Below are positions 50,072-59,203 of a stretch of DNA of 64,000 bases, in pieces. Origin of the DNA: Alloprevotella sp. Lung230. GTDB taxonomy: Bacteria; Bacteroidota; Bacteroidia; Bacteroidales; Bacteroidaceae. The stretch is taken from positions 29,795 to 93,794 of the forward strand of contig NZ_JACSUD010000009.1 of the NCBI RefSeq assembly GCF_014385435.1. Direction: 5' to 3'. Made by a program: the position numbers and the translations under genes. A model generated the notes under the pieces. That model was given only the letters and a program-made list of their open reading frames with translations. It did not search any database and was not told where the DNA came from. Each line of letters opens with the position of its first letter. Positions within the stretch are counted from its first letter, which is position 1.

Positions 50072-51421
50072 ATGAACAAGAACTCATCTTTATATAATAA
50101 GAAAGCCGCGTTTGTCACCTTGGGCTGCAAACTAAATTATGCCGAAACATCAACCCTGCGCGACCGACTTGCCGCACGAGGATGTGCTCCGACCCAAGAA
50201 GACGAGCGCGCTGACATCGCCATTGTCAACACCTGCAGCGTAACGGGCGAGGCCGATGCCAAATGTCGCCATGCCATCCACCGCCTGCACCGCGAACATC
50301 CCGGTGCTTTCATTGCTGTGATGGGATGCTACGCACAGCTCTCCGGTGAACACATTGCTAAAATGGAGGGTGTAGACCTTGTGGTCGGACAAGAGTCGAA
50401 AGGGCGAATCATAGAACTCATTGAAGAGCATTTGGAGGCCAGACAAATGGGCGCCCGTGCCGACTCGACCTCTCACGGTGGTATCTTCTACCACTCCCCA
50501 CTCAAAGACATCAAGACTTTCGTTCCCTCCTGCTCTCGAGGTGAGCGTACACGCTATTTTCTCAAAGTACAAGACGGATGCAACTATTTCTGCACCTACT
50601 GCACTATACCGGCAGCACGCGGCCTGTCGCGCAACCCTACCATAGCCGACCTGGTGCGGCAGGCCGAAGAAGCCGCAGCGGCAGGTGGCCGAGAAATCGT
50701 ATTGACCGGTGTGAACATCGGCGACTTCGGACGCACCACGGGTGAAACCTTTTTCCAACTCGTGCAGGCCCTCGACCGAGTGGAGGGCATCGACCGCTAT
50801 CGCATTTCGAGCATAGAGCCCAACCTGCTCACGGACGAAATCATCGAATACTGCGCACAAAGCCGTGCCTTCATGCCTCACTTCCACGTCCCCTTGCAAA
50901 GCGGCAGCGACGATGTACTGGTCCTGATGCGCCGTCGCTACGACACGACACTCTTTCGCTCCAAGATGGAGAAGATCAAGGCCGTGATGCCCAATGCCTT
51001 CATCGGGGTAGACGTTATTGTGGGCACACGCGGTGAGCGCGATGAGTTTTTTGAAGACGCCTATCGCTTCATCGAGAGTTTGGACATTTCCCAGCTCCAT
51101 GTGTTCAGCTATTCCGAACGCCCCGGCACAAAAGCCCTCGACATCCCCTACGTTGTCGCCCCACAGACCAAACGCGAGCGCAGCCAACGCTTGCTCGCGC
51201 TCTCCGAGGAAAAGCGCAAAGCACACTACCGCCGCTTCATCGGGGAGGAACGCCCGGTGTTATGGGAACATCTTCGTGAGGGCAAACCGCTTTTGGGGTG
51301 GACCGACAATTACATCCGTGTGGAAGCTCCCTTAGGTGCCGACATCGCCCCCGACAGCCTCAGCACTGTTCGCTTAGGTGGGTTCAACGAAAGCGAAGAG
51401 GCACTGATGGCCCTCACCTAA
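50072..51421 (+). CDS. mtaB: tRNA (t6A37) 2-methylthiotransferase MtaB
   Basis: 449 aa from ATG 50072; an upstream in-frame extension to 49964 would cross the promoter. N-terminal methylthiotransferase domain with its three cluster cysteines in TLGCKLNYAE, VNTCSVT and VMGCYAQL; radical SAM motif CNYFCTYC; then LTGVNIGDFG and the substrate region HVPLQSGSDDVL. A C-terminal TRAM-like segment ends the protein. It converts t6A37 to ms2t6A37 in tRNAs decoding ANN codons. It resembles MtaB more than MiaB (no C-terminal GRT motif of MiaB; Bacteroidales context). Confidence 0.9.
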   Translation: MNKNSSLYNKKAAFVTLGCKLNYAETSTLRDRLAARGCAPTQEDERADIAIVNTCSVTGEADAKCRHAIHRLHREHPGAFIAVMGCYAQLSGEHIAKMEGVDLVVGQESKGRIIELIEEHLEARQMGARADSTSHGGIFYHSPLKDIKTFVPSCSRGERTRYFLKVQDGCNYFCTYCTIPAARGLSRNPTIADLVRQAEEAAAAGGREIVLTGVNIGDFGRTTGETFFQLVQALDRVEGIDRYRISSIEPNLLTDEIIEYCAQSRAFMPHFHVPLQSGSDDVLVLMRRRYDTTLFRSKMEKIKAVMPNAFIGVDVIVGTRGERDEFFEDAYRFIESLDISQLHVFSYSERPGTKALDIPYVVAPQTKRERSQRLLALSEEKRKAHYRRFIGEERPVLWEHLREGKPLLGWTDNYIRVEAPLGADIAPDSLSTVRLGGFNESEEALMALT

Positions 51422-51557
51422 CGAAGCACGATGTGGCGTTCTGTGTTCCGCTGCTCCCCTCCGACATTTTGAACAAAAAGCAACGAAACCGAACAAGTTG
51501 AAAGTGCTTCTCTCACCTTCATACTACCGGTCTACTAATCTCCCAATCTACCATCTC

Positions 51558-52592
51558 ATGATAGCCGTCGTCATCCTCAACTGGAATGGAGTCGAAATGC
51601 TCCGCCGTTTTCTCCCCTCCGTCTTGGCCCACAGCGCCCCGGAGGGCGAAGTCATCGTGGCCGACAACGGCTCCACCGACTGCTCGGTCGAGATGCTGCG
51701 CCAGGAATTCCCCACGGTTCGTCTCATAGAGATGCCCGACAACACCGGATTTGCCGAAGGCTACAACGAAGCCTTTCGGCGCATCGAGCAGGAAACCCCT
51801 CGCCACTACGACCTCTACCTGCTGCTCAACAGCGACATCCGCACCACCGAAGGCTGGCTGCGCCCCCTGCGCACCTACATGGACGCTCACCCCGAAGTGG
51901 CCGCGGCACAGCCCAAACTGCGGGCCGAGTGGGCACACGACACCTTTGAGTATGCCGGTGGGGCGGGCGGATTTATCGATCGGGACGGCTACCCCTTCTG
52001 CCGAGGCCGCCTCTTCAACGTGGTGGAAAAAGACCATGGGCAGTACGACGCCGTCGTCCCTCTCTTCTGGGCCACCGGTGCCGCCTTGCTCATCCGCGTG
52101 AGCGACTGGGAGGCGGTGGGCGGGCTTGACGGCCGCTTCTTCGCGCACAACGAGGAAATCGACTTCTGCTGGCGACTGCGTGCCCGAGGCCGCGGTGTGG
52201 TCTGCGTGACCGACAGCGTGGTCTACCACGTCGGCGGCGGCACCCTCCCCAAGGAAAATCCACGCAAGACCTACCTCAACTTCCGCAACAACCTCACGAT
52301 GCTCTTCAAGAACCTTCCCGAACGTGAGCTCCGCAGTGTGATGCGCCGCCGCACCCTCCTCGACGGGGTAGCACTCCTCAAGTTTGCCCTCGGCGGCGAC
52401 TGGGCCAACGCACGAGCCGTCTGGCGAGCGCGCCGCGACTATCGGGCCTGGCGCGACGACTTCCTCCCCGACCGCCGAAACAACCTCGCCCACACCCGCC
52501 TCGACCCCATTCCCGAGCGCTGCACCCGCAGTCTGCTCTGGGCTTTCTTCTTCAAAGGACAACGCACTTTCGGCCAATTCCTCCCCTCATGA
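51558..52592 (+). CDS. family 2 glycosyltransferase
   Basis: 344 aa from ATG 51558 (MIAVVILNWNGVEMLRRFLP). GT-A fold with VILNWNG, VADNGSTDCSVEML, FAEGYNEAF, the metal-binding LLLNSDI and FFAHNEEIDFCWRLRARG, followed by a C-terminal membrane-interacting segment (FRNNLTMLFKNLP). Substrates are unknown; family members include rhamnosyl-type transferases of surface polysaccharides. It overlaps the next gene by ATGA. Confidence 0.88.
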   Translation: MIAVVILNWNGVEMLRRFLPSVLAHSAPEGEVIVADNGSTDCSVEMLRQEFPTVRLIEMPDNTGFAEGYNEAFRRIEQETPRHYDLYLLLNSDIRTTEGWLRPLRTYMDAHPEVAAAQPKLRAEWAHDTFEYAGGAGGFIDRDGYPFCRGRLFNVVEKDHGQYDAVVPLFWATGAALLIRVSDWEAVGGLDGRFFAHNEEIDFCWRLRARGRGVVCVTDSVVYHVGGGTLPKENPRKTYLNFRNNLTMLFKNLPERELRSVMRRRTLLDGVALLKFALGGDWANARAVWRARRDYRAWRDDFLPDRRNNLAHTRLDPIPERCTRSLLWAFFFKGQRTFGQFLPS

Positions 52593-53305
52593 ACACCCTC
52601 TCCCCCGCTCTCTACCTCATCCCTGTCACGCTCGGCAACACCCCCATCGACCAAGTGCTGCCCGCCCACAACCGCGAGGTCATCCTCGGCATCCGCCACT
52701 TCATTGTCGAAGAAATCCGTACCGCCCGCCGTTTCCTCAAAGCAGTCGAGCGCTCCATCGACATCGACAGCCTCACCTTCTACGAGATGGGGAAGCACGC
52801 CGACACCGCCCGTTTCTCCTCCTTCCTCGCCCCATTGCGCAAGGGCGAAAGCGTGGGCGTCATCAGCGAAGCCGGTTGTCCTGCCGTGGCCGACCCCGGT
52901 GCCGACATCGTGGCCATTGCCCAGAGCGAAGGGCTCCGCGTGGTGCCGCTCGTCGGGCCGTCGAGTCTGCTGCTGGCCGTGATGGCCTCGGGCTTCAATG
53001 GGCAAAGCTTTACCTTCCACGGCTATCTGCCCATCGACAGCAGCCTGCGCGCCAAACGCCTCAAACAGCTCGAAGCCCGTGCCCGTGAGGAGCACCAGAC
53101 GCAACTGTTCATCGAGACGCCCTACCGCAACGCGCGGCTCTTTGCCGACATTCTTGCCGCCTGTTCGCCCAAGACGCGCCTTTGTGTGGCCGCCGGGCTG
53201 ACCACCGAGCAGGAATACATCCGCACGCAGAGCCTCAAAGTTTGGCGCGACTCGGGCCTTCCCGACTTGGGTAAAATCCCGGCCATCTTCCTCATATACG
53301 CTTAG
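52589..53305 (+). CDS. SAM-dependent methyltransferase, RsmI/tetrapyrrole methylase family
   Basis: 238 aa. Seen: LYLIPVTLGN at the N-terminus, HFIVEEIRTARRFL, GVISEAGCPAVADPG (the SEAGxPxxxDPG motif), VPLVGPSSLLLAVMASGFNG and FIETPYRNARL. These mark the RsmI branch (16S rRNA C1402 2'-O-methylation), although Bacteroidota carry a second, shorter paralogue of this type, so the precise target is uncertain. Confidence 0.83.
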   Translation: MNTLSPALYLIPVTLGNTPIDQVLPAHNREVILGIRHFIVEEIRTARRFLKAVERSIDIDSLTFYEMGKHADTARFSSFLAPLRKGESVGVISEAGCPAVADPGADIVAIAQSEGLRVVPLVGPSSLLLAVMASGFNGQSFTFHGYLPIDSSLRAKRLKQLEARAREEHQTQLFIETPYRNARLFADILAACSPKTRLCVAAGLTTEQEYIRTQSLKVWRDSGLPDLGKIPAIFLIYA

Positions 53306-53312
53306 GCGAAGC

Positions 53313-53367
53313 AGCGGAAAGACTACATATACCTCTTCAAAAAAAGGAATATATGTAGCCTTTCTGC
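53313..53367 (+). terminator. long hairpin after the RsmI-like gene
   Basis: Arms GCGGAAAGACTACATATA and TATATGTAGCCTTTCTGC pair almost fully. No clean T-run follows (TATTTTATG). Probably a terminator or mRNA 3'-end stabiliser. Confidence 0.65.
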
Positions 53368-53385
53368 TATTTTATGGGAATATCC

Positions 53386-53416
53386 TTTGCCCATTTCATC
53401 ATAATTCATATTTTTG
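53386..53416 (+). promoter_or_regulatory. promoter of the GLUG-repeat protein gene
   Basis: TTTG (53386-53389), 19-nt spacer, TATTTTTG (53409-53416), about 88 bp before ATG 53504. Confidence 0.7.
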
Positions 53417-53503
53417 CAGCGTTGGTTTTCTTCATTTATAGTTTTAGCCACAATCTCTTTATCCATCATCTTATTCTTTAATCCATCTAACAAAACAAGT
53501 CCT

Positions 53504-54793
53504 ATGAAGAAATTTTACGCTTTACTTTTGATGCTGACCGCAATGGGTCAAGCATGGGCACAGGCATGGGATGGCACGACCGCCTCCATGTGGACTTCCG
53601 GCGAAGGCACGCAAAGCGCTCCGTATCTCATCGAACAACCCGCACATTTGGCTTATCTTTCCAAACGTGTGGGAGAAGGTGAAACCTTTGAAGGAAAGTA
53701 TTTCAAAGTAGCCAACAACCTTGATATGGGTGGGTTGGAATTTCCAGTGATTGGCAAATACGACAAGAGCGTAGACTCCCAAACAAATGAAACGAAAGAT
53801 GCATCTTTATATTTCAAAGGTGTATTCGACGGCAATCACAAAGAGATTGACCACCTGCTCATCACCAAAGCCCCCGAGACTACCGGTTCCATCGCCGGAC
53901 AATCCGTATCCTTGGGTGGTGTAGCTCTCTTTGCCTGTACGGCCGACGGCAGTGTAGTGCGTAACGTCACCATTGGCAAGAACTCCCAAATCAAAGTCGA
54001 TGGCGAAATCGTCGCTGCCATCATTGGTGTGATGGAAGGCGGCGTTTTGGAGAATAGTGCCAACTATGCCTCCATCAGCGCCACGACTTTCGGTGGCGGA
54101 CTTGTCGGATTTATGACCGGCACCAGCACCATGCAGTATTGCACCAACAAAGGCGTTGTGAACACCGCAGGAATGATTTGCGGCGGCATTGTCAGCCAAA
54201 TCGAAAAGGGCGCCACCATCAAAGGGTGCTACAACGCCGCAGCTGTGACCGGTGGCTCTTATTACGTGGGAGGCATTGTGGGCATCACCTATGACCAAGT
54301 GCAGGTGAAGAACTGCTATAACGTAGGTGCTGTGAAAGGCCCGGAAAGTTTCTTGAGCAAGCCTCACGCCATCATCGGCGATAATGATGGCAAGAAGGCT
54401 ATCTGTGCCAACAACTATTATGTGAAACAACTCACCGGCGTTGATGATGAAGCAGGCACGACTCAGACAAGAGGCCAATTCAAACAGGAAGAAGCGGTGA
54501 ACGGCCTCAACAACGAACTTGATGTCAAAGCCTTTGTGCTTGACACGGAAAACGTCAACAAGGGCTTTCCCATCTTGAGTTGGGAGAAGACGTCCACCAC
54601 TGCCATTCATCAGTTGAGTGCCGACCACGACGTGCAGATCAATGGACACGACGTCGTGTGCAACAAGACGAGCACCGTCTATGACTTGAAGGGACGCGTA
54701 GTCGCCACCGGAAAGCGCATGCACATCGCTGCTTCGGGCATCTACGTGCTTTCGTGCCCCGGTGCTCCCACTCAGAAAGTCGTGATTCGATAA
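53504..54793 (+). CDS. secreted GLUG-repeat-like protein with T9SS sorting domain
   Basis: 429 aa from ATG 53504 (MKKFYALLLMLTAMGQAWAQ, a signal peptide). The mature part begins with GTQSAPYLIEQPAHLAYLS and contains repeats of the GLUG/IgA-protease type: FVGGGLVGFMTG-like GGGLVGFMTGTSTMQYCTNKG and YYVGGIVGITYDQVQVKNCY, cited by their GGLVG / VGGIVG cores. The C-terminal 60 residues (TVYDLKGRVVATG, then AASGIYVLSC and KVVIR) form a type-A T9SS sorting domain. It should be exported across the outer membrane and attached to the surface or released. An adhesin role is inference. Confidence 0.83.
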   Translation: MKKFYALLLMLTAMGQAWAQAWDGTTASMWTSGEGTQSAPYLIEQPAHLAYLSKRVGEGETFEGKYFKVANNLDMGGLEFPVIGKYDKSVDSQTNETKDASLYFKGVFDGNHKEIDHLLITKAPETTGSIAGQSVSLGGVALFACTADGSVVRNVTIGKNSQIKVDGEIVAAIIGVMEGGVLENSANYASISATTFGGGLVGFMTGTSTMQYCTNKGVVNTAGMICGGIVSQIEKGATIKGCYNAAAVTGGSYYVGGIVGITYDQVQVKNCYNVGAVKGPESFLSKPHAIIGDNDGKKAICANNYYVKQLTGVDDEAGTTQTRGQFKQEEAVNGLNNELDVKAFVLDTENVNKGFPILSWEKTSTTAIHQLSADHDVQINGHDVVCNKTSTVYDLKGRVVATGKRMHIAASGIYVLSCPGAPTQKVVIR

Positions 54794-54813
54794 CGTCCTT
54801 TTCCGTAACCACC

Positions 54814-54852
54814 GAGGTTGGTTCTTCCATTGAGATGTGAAGAGCCAACCTC
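54814..54852 (+). terminator. intrinsic terminator between the two T9SS substrates
   Basis: Stem GAGGTTGGTTCTTC/GAAGAGCCAACCTC, followed by TTCTTTTC. Confidence 0.75.
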
Positions 54853-54867
54853 TTCTTTTCCTCCACC

Positions 54868-56964
54868 ATGATGAAACTATCTCTTCCTTCCACAAGACTT
54901 CGGCACATCGGAAGCCTGCTTCTCGTGCTCTGCTGCACACTGTCGGCGACACCGATGCAGGCGCAGCGCCGAACGGTATTGTCCTCCAAACTTGATGCAA
55001 GAGCCGCGTTGGCGGTGGGCAGGCAGACGGACGGACAAGCCTCCGAGACCTTTGTCCCCATCTATCTGACTCTTTCCGACAGCACCGCCAAAGCACGGCT
55101 CGCACGGCAATATCAGATACACTTCAACGTGCAATGCGGCAACATCTACACCGCCATCGTCCCCCTATCGCACCTGTCGGAACTCACAAAGGAAGCGGCC
55201 ATCGGGCGCATCGACATGGGCGAACAGCTCCGACCACTGACCGACCAAGTCCGGCAGAAAACGATGACCGACTTGCTGCACGCCGGCACCGATCTCCCCA
55301 CGTCCTACCGCGGTCGCGGTGTGCTCATCGGCATCATCGACACGGGCTTCGACTTCACGCACCCCAACTTCATGGACGCAGCGCAACAAGTCCGCATACT
55401 CAAGGTATGGGACCAGAACGCCATCACCGCGCCCAACAGCAGCTACGGCTACGGCACCTGCTACGAGACGCCGGAGCAAATCGCCGCTGCCCGCCACGAC
55501 AACGCGATGACCACCCACGGCACACACGTGGCAGGCATCGCCGCAGGAAGTGCCGACACGCCCTACAAGGGGATGGCGCCCGAGAGCGAACTGCTGCTCG
55601 TGTCGACCAACCGGAGCGAACAGGGCATTGTCGATGCCGTGGACTATCTGCTGCGTTGCGCTCAGGCGGCCGATCGCCCGCTGGTCATCAACGTGAGTCT
55701 GGGCACGATGATGGGCTTCAAAGACGGCACCGGCACGATGGCGCGGATGGTCGACACCCTCCTCAAAGACCGCAAAGGTTGCTTGATGGCCGTGGCCGTG
55801 GGCAACGAGGGACACCGCCGCTCCACCCTGCACGGCCGAGAGGTTGGCAGCATTTGGAAAATCCCCTCCTCCGGTTCCGACCAGCTCTTCGTCGAAGCGC
55901 GGCCGAAGGAGCACTGCACCCTCCGCCTCACGCTGCGCAACAAGCGCACGGCCGAAGTGCTTTTCGACAAAACCTTTGAGACCGGCCGCGTGTGGACGGA
56001 GAAATACGACCAGTTTGGCACGGCCGACAAGGCACGCGCCCTTCTGACCGCCCAATGTCTGCACAACGAAGCGACCGACGCTTTCGCCCTCAGCATCCAC
56101 GTGGGCTACACCCTTGCGGCCGACGAGGAGTGGAAAGCGGAACTCCGCTCCGCCTTCGGGTCGGCTGCAGCCTACTGCAACAACGGCTACTTCTCGGCCG
56201 AAGGTCATGCCGACCTCACCGACGGCACGACCGAAAGCACCATCGCGATGACGGCCACGGGGCGCGAACCCATCGCCGTGGGCGCCACCGTCTCGCGCAA
56301 CCAATACACCGCGCTGTCGGGGGTGACGACCACCAAGCCCTGGACACTCGGCCAGCGCTACCCACTCTCGGCCCTCGGACCGACGAGCGATGGGCGCATC
56401 AAGCCCGACATCACAGCGCCCGGTGCGGCCGTGGTGTCGTCCTACAACAGCTTCGCAGCGCCCCGTACCGTGAAGGCCGACGACGTGGTCTACCGCCGGG
56501 AAGCGGGCGGAAAGCCCTACTACTGGTACGTGGAGAGCGGCACTTCCATGGCCACGCCCGCCGTCTCGGGCATCCTGGCGCTGTGGCTGCAAGCCTGCCC
56601 CACCCTCACGGCCGACCGGGTGCGCGAACTGTTGAGCACTACCGCCCGACGCCCGACCTTCATGGGACAGACGCCCAACAACGAATACGGCCGGGGGGAA
56701 ATCGACGCTGCTGCCGGGCTGCGCCAACTGCTGCAAACCAGCGGCATCGCTTCCCCTGCCGCTGCGCCGGACTACGTGCTCGACCCCGCCGCACGCACCC
56801 TCACCACCACGGGGACAAAGACCATCGGTATCTACAGTCCGGACGGCCGCCGACTGATGCACACCCCCCAAGCGCAGGTCGACCTGAGCACTCTGCCCCG
56901 TGGGCTTTACCTCATCAAGATGACCGGCCGAAGCGGCACAAAGGTGATCAAAGTGCGCCTCTGA
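54868..56964 (+). CDS. subtilisin-like S8 serine protease with T9SS sorting domain
   Basis: 698 aa with a signal peptide (GSLLLVLCCTLSATPMQAQ). The catalytic triad is intact: Asp in IGIIDTGFDFTHPNF (about residue 158), His in TTHGTHVAGIAAG (about 217) and Ser in SGTSMATPAVSG (about 560). A long insertion in the catalytic domain (about residues 290-440) resembles the C5a-peptidase/MycP-like beta insert. The C-terminal TIGIYSPDGRRL...LPRGLYLIKM...KVIKVRL is a T9SS sorting domain. Likely a secreted or surface protease. ATG 54871 is an equivalent start. Confidence 0.92.
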   Translation: MMKLSLPSTRLRHIGSLLLVLCCTLSATPMQAQRRTVLSSKLDARAALAVGRQTDGQASETFVPIYLTLSDSTAKARLARQYQIHFNVQCGNIYTAIVPLSHLSELTKEAAIGRIDMGEQLRPLTDQVRQKTMTDLLHAGTDLPTSYRGRGVLIGIIDTGFDFTHPNFMDAAQQVRILKVWDQNAITAPNSSYGYGTCYETPEQIAAARHDNAMTTHGTHVAGIAAGSADTPYKGMAPESELLLVSTNRSEQGIVDAVDYLLRCAQAADRPLVINVSLGTMMGFKDGTGTMARMVDTLLKDRKGCLMAVAVGNEGHRRSTLHGREVGSIWKIPSSGSDQLFVEARPKEHCTLRLTLRNKRTAEVLFDKTFETGRVWTEKYDQFGTADKARALLTAQCLHNEATDAFALSIHVGYTLAADEEWKAELRSAFGSAAAYCNNGYFSAEGHADLTDGTTESTIAMTATGREPIAVGATVSRNQYTALSGVTTTKPWTLGQRYPLSALGPTSDGRIKPDITAPGAAVVSSYNSFAAPRTVKADDVVYRREAGGKPYYWYVESGTSMATPAVSGILALWLQACPTLTADRVRELLSTTARRPTFMGQTPNNEYGRGEIDAAAGLRQLLQTSGIASPAAAPDYVLDPAARTLTTTGTKTIGIYSPDGRRLMHTPQAQVDLSTLPRGLYLIKMTGRSGTKVIKVRL

Positions 56965-57007
56965 CGGCCGACCGAAGCCGACCCTCACTCCCGACCACGA
57001 CGAAGCA

Positions 57008-57042
57008 AGGAGGATGCACCCCGCGGCGGGGTGCATCCTCCT
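57008..57042. terminator. bidirectional terminator between convergent subtilase and FprA genes
   Basis: Near-perfect 16-bp stem AGGAGGATGCACCCCG/CGGGGTGCATCCTCCT with a 3-nt loop. No long T-run on either side. Confidence 0.75.
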
Positions 57043-57133
57043 TGTGGCATAAGTGGGGGAGAAATCGAAGGGGGAAAGCCGATGGGAAAAGCCAAGGCCG
57101 GCAGAAAAAAAGTCGGTGCTCATCCCCTGTCCG

Positions 57134-58303
57134 TCAAGCCAGCACAGCGTCGGCGAGGGCATCGAGGGCGGCGCGGTCGGAGTCGTGGAGACAACTTTTG
57201 AGTGTGAGCACCGGCTCGACGAGGTCGATCTTTTTGAGGCCGTCGAGCATGGCGAGCATGGCTTTGCCGGCGGTGGGGGCCCAGGTGCCGTTCTCCACGA
57301 TGGCCACGCGGCGGTTCTGATAGCCCTTCATGCGGAGCTTGTGGAGGAAGAAGTGCATGGGCGGGAACACATCGCTGTCGTAGCTTGAGGCGCAGAGCAC
57401 GAGTTTGCCGTAGCGGAAAGCCTTGGTCACGGCCATGTCCATCGACCCGCGGGCCAGGTCGACCACCACCACCTCGGGGGCGCCTTTCTGCTCCAGCACC
57501 TTGGCCAGGTGCTTGGCCGCGGCCTTGGTGTTGCCGTGGATACTGGCGTAGGCCACGAGCACACCAGGGGTTTCGACCTCGTAGTTCGCCCAAATCTTGT
57601 AGAGGCGCAGGGCTTCGGCCATCGCTTCGCCGCGCAGGATGGTGCCGTGGAGGGAGCAGATGGTGCGGACGTCGAAGCGGGCCACCTTCTCCAGCGCCTT
57701 ATTGACCTGCATGCCGTAGCGGCCGCAGATGTTGATGTAGTAGCGGCGGCCTTCGGTGGCCCAGTCGTCAGGGTGGGCGTCGTAGGTGCCGAACTTGCCG
57801 AAGCCGTCGGCAGTGAACATCACCTTGTCGCCGTCGTCGTAGGTCATGAGCACCTCGGGCCAGTGCACCATCGGGGCGGTAATGAAGCTCAGCGTGCGGC
57901 TGCCCAGCGAGAGGGTGCTGCCGTCGGTCACAGCCATCGTGCGTCCTTCGAGGGCGAGGGTGTCGTAGAATTGGTGGATGAAGGCGATGGCTTTGGCCGA
58001 GGCCACGAGGGTGAGCGAGGGATAGCGCTGCATCACTTGGACGATGGCGCCGGCGTGGTCGGGTTCGACGTGCTGGACGATGAGGTAGTCGGGCGTGCGG
58101 TCGGCCAGGGCGTTGGCGAGGTGGTCCATCCACTCGTCGGCGCATCGAGGATCGACGGTGTCCATCACGGCCACCTTCTCGTCAAAGATGACGTAGCTGT
58201 TGTAGCACATGCCTTCGGGCACTTTATATTGGCTTTCGAAGAGGTCGAGGTCGCGGTCGTCGGTGCCGATATACTTGATGGTGTCAGAGATGTAGGGTTT
58301 CAT
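57134..58303 (-). CDS. flavodiiron protein (FprA-type A flavoprotein)
   Basis: 389 aa. N-terminal metallo-beta-lactamase-like diiron domain with HVEPDHAGAIVQ (H-x-E-x-D-H ligands), APMVHWPEVLMTYD and CSLHGTILRGE (later His ligand). C-terminal flavodoxin domain with the FMN loops YASIHGNTKAAAKHLA and ASSYDSDVFPPM. Reduces O2 to water (or NO to N2O), protecting an anaerobe. Own TAACTTTG promoter at 58368. Confidence 0.93.
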   Translation of the reverse strand: MKPYISDTIKYIGTDDRDLDLFESQYKVPEGMCYNSYVIFDEKVAVMDTVDPRCADEWMDHLANALADRTPDYLIVQHVEPDHAGAIVQVMQRYPSLTLVASAKAIAFIHQFYDTLALEGRTMAVTDGSTLSLGSRTLSFITAPMVHWPEVLMTYDDGDKVMFTADGFGKFGTYDAHPDDWATEGRRYYINICGRYGMQVNKALEKVARFDVRTICSLHGTILRGEAMAEALRLYKIWANYEVETPGVLVAYASIHGNTKAAAKHLAKVLEQKGAPEVVVVDLARGSMDMAVTKAFRYGKLVLCASSYDSDVFPPMHFFLHKLRMKGYQNRRVAIVENGTWAPTAGKAMLAMLDGLKKIDLVEPVLTLKSCLHDSDRAALDALADAVLA

Positions 58304-58367
58304 AAAGGAAGGGTTAGGGGGTGATTGATGCGGAAAATGGGGGCGAAATGTGGAGCATTTCGCAGCG

Positions 58368-58375
58368 CAAAGTTA
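58368..58375 (-). promoter_or_regulatory. -7 promoter box for the FprA gene
   Basis: Minus-strand TAACTTTG, 64 bp upstream of the start at 58303. Confidence 0.6.
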
Positions 58376-58468
58376 CGCATTTTCGGTGGATTATCGGCAC
58401 TATCGGGGCAAAAGTGTGCATTTTCGGACGTCAGGTCGAGCCCATCGGTCAGCCCCACCCCGCCGCCG

Positions 58469-58900
58469 TTAGTCGTCAAATCGGAAGCGCTCCTCGTAGC
58501 TATCGAAGAGAGGGGGCTCGTTATAGCCGAAGGTGCGAAAGATGTCGGCGATGTCGGCCTGCTGCTCAGGGGTGAGCACGTATTCGCCCCGCCAATAGCG
58601 ATAGTAAGCGGTGCGTCCACCGAGGTAAGCCCTGAGTTGAGTGCGGAGGGCGATAAGGTCGGCCGATTTGACGTTCATCAGAAGGCGGGTCATCCCTTTG
58701 GCCGCCCGCATGATTTCCTCTTTTCGGAACATGGGGCAGGGCTTCTTTTTGAGCACAGCGGGGGTGACGGCGAAGGTAAATTGGACGTCTTCCGTGGCGA
58801 GGAGGGCGACGCGGTGGCGCAAACATTGTTCTTTGTCGGGGCATTTGTCGAGAAAGCAGACGGGCCATGCCCAGGGGCGTTGATCGAAGGTGAGTTCCAT
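58469..58900 (-). CDS. DUF6078-like protein (143 aa)
   Basis: Begins MELTFDQRPWAWPVCFLDKC; Cys residues at CFLDKCPDKEQCLRH and later KKKPCPMFRKEE could bind a metal. The rest is helical, with MTRLLMNVKSADLIALRTQL and GGRTAYYRYWRGEYVLTPEQ. This fits a Bacteroidales family I recall as DUF6078. Function unknown. It has its own promoter box (58920). Confidence 0.7.
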   Translation of the reverse strand: MELTFDQRPWAWPVCFLDKCPDKEQCLRHRVALLATEDVQFTFAVTPAVLKKKPCPMFRKEEIMRAAKGMTRLLMNVKSADLIALRTQLRAYLGGRTAYYRYWRGEYVLTPEQQADIADIFRTFGYNEPPLFDSYEERFRFDD

Positions 58901-58919
58901 AACAGCATTGATTTGGTCA

Positions 58920-58927
58920 CAAATGTA
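58920..58927 (-). promoter_or_regulatory. -7 promoter box for the DUF6078 gene
   Basis: Minus-strand TACATTTG, 19 bp upstream of the start at 58900. Confidence 0.6.
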
Positions 58928-58972
58928 CGCATTATTTTTGATTTCCCAATGCCGCCTCCGTGATTTCTTTTC

Positions 58973-59087
58973 TGTTTCAACGTATGAAACTTGGTGTTTC
59001 TACACCTGAAACTCGGTGTTTCAAGGCCTGAAACTTAGTGTTTCAACGTCTGAAACTCGGTGTTTCGATGCCTGCACTCTCTGTTTC
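58973..59087. repeat. tandem array of 22-bp alternating palindromes (array B)
   Basis: TGTTTC starts at 58973, 58995, 59017, 59039 and 59061: an exact 22-bp step, with a last partial unit at 59082. Each of the first four units carries GTTTC followed by GAAAC (for example GTTTCAAGGCCTGAAAC), so GTTTC and GAAAC alternate about every 11 bp. Units 5 and 6 are decayed. The array lies between the DUF6078 promoter and the thiN terminator, whose stem contains the same GTTTC/GAAAC words. Confidence 0.88.
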
Positions 59088-59099
59088 GGCCGAAAAAAA

Positions 59100-59127
59100 C
59101 CGGAGTTTCAGCGGTGCGAAACTCCGG
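59100..59127 (-). terminator. intrinsic terminator of the thiamine operon
   Basis: Perfect 10-bp stem CCGGAGTTTC/GAAACTCCGG with an 8-nt loop, then seven T on the minus strand. 76 bp past the thiN stop. Confidence 0.9.
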
Positions 59128-59203
59128 TCGAGGGGGCGATAGGTCGGCCGTGGGGGGGCGCGATGGTCGGCCGTTTCAGCCGCGATGGGAAAGCCGTTCT
59201 CCC

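Noticed and set aside
55165..57162. 665-codon open frame on the minus strand
   Set aside because: Antisense of the subtilase, whose catalytic triad and sorting domain are clear on the plus strand.
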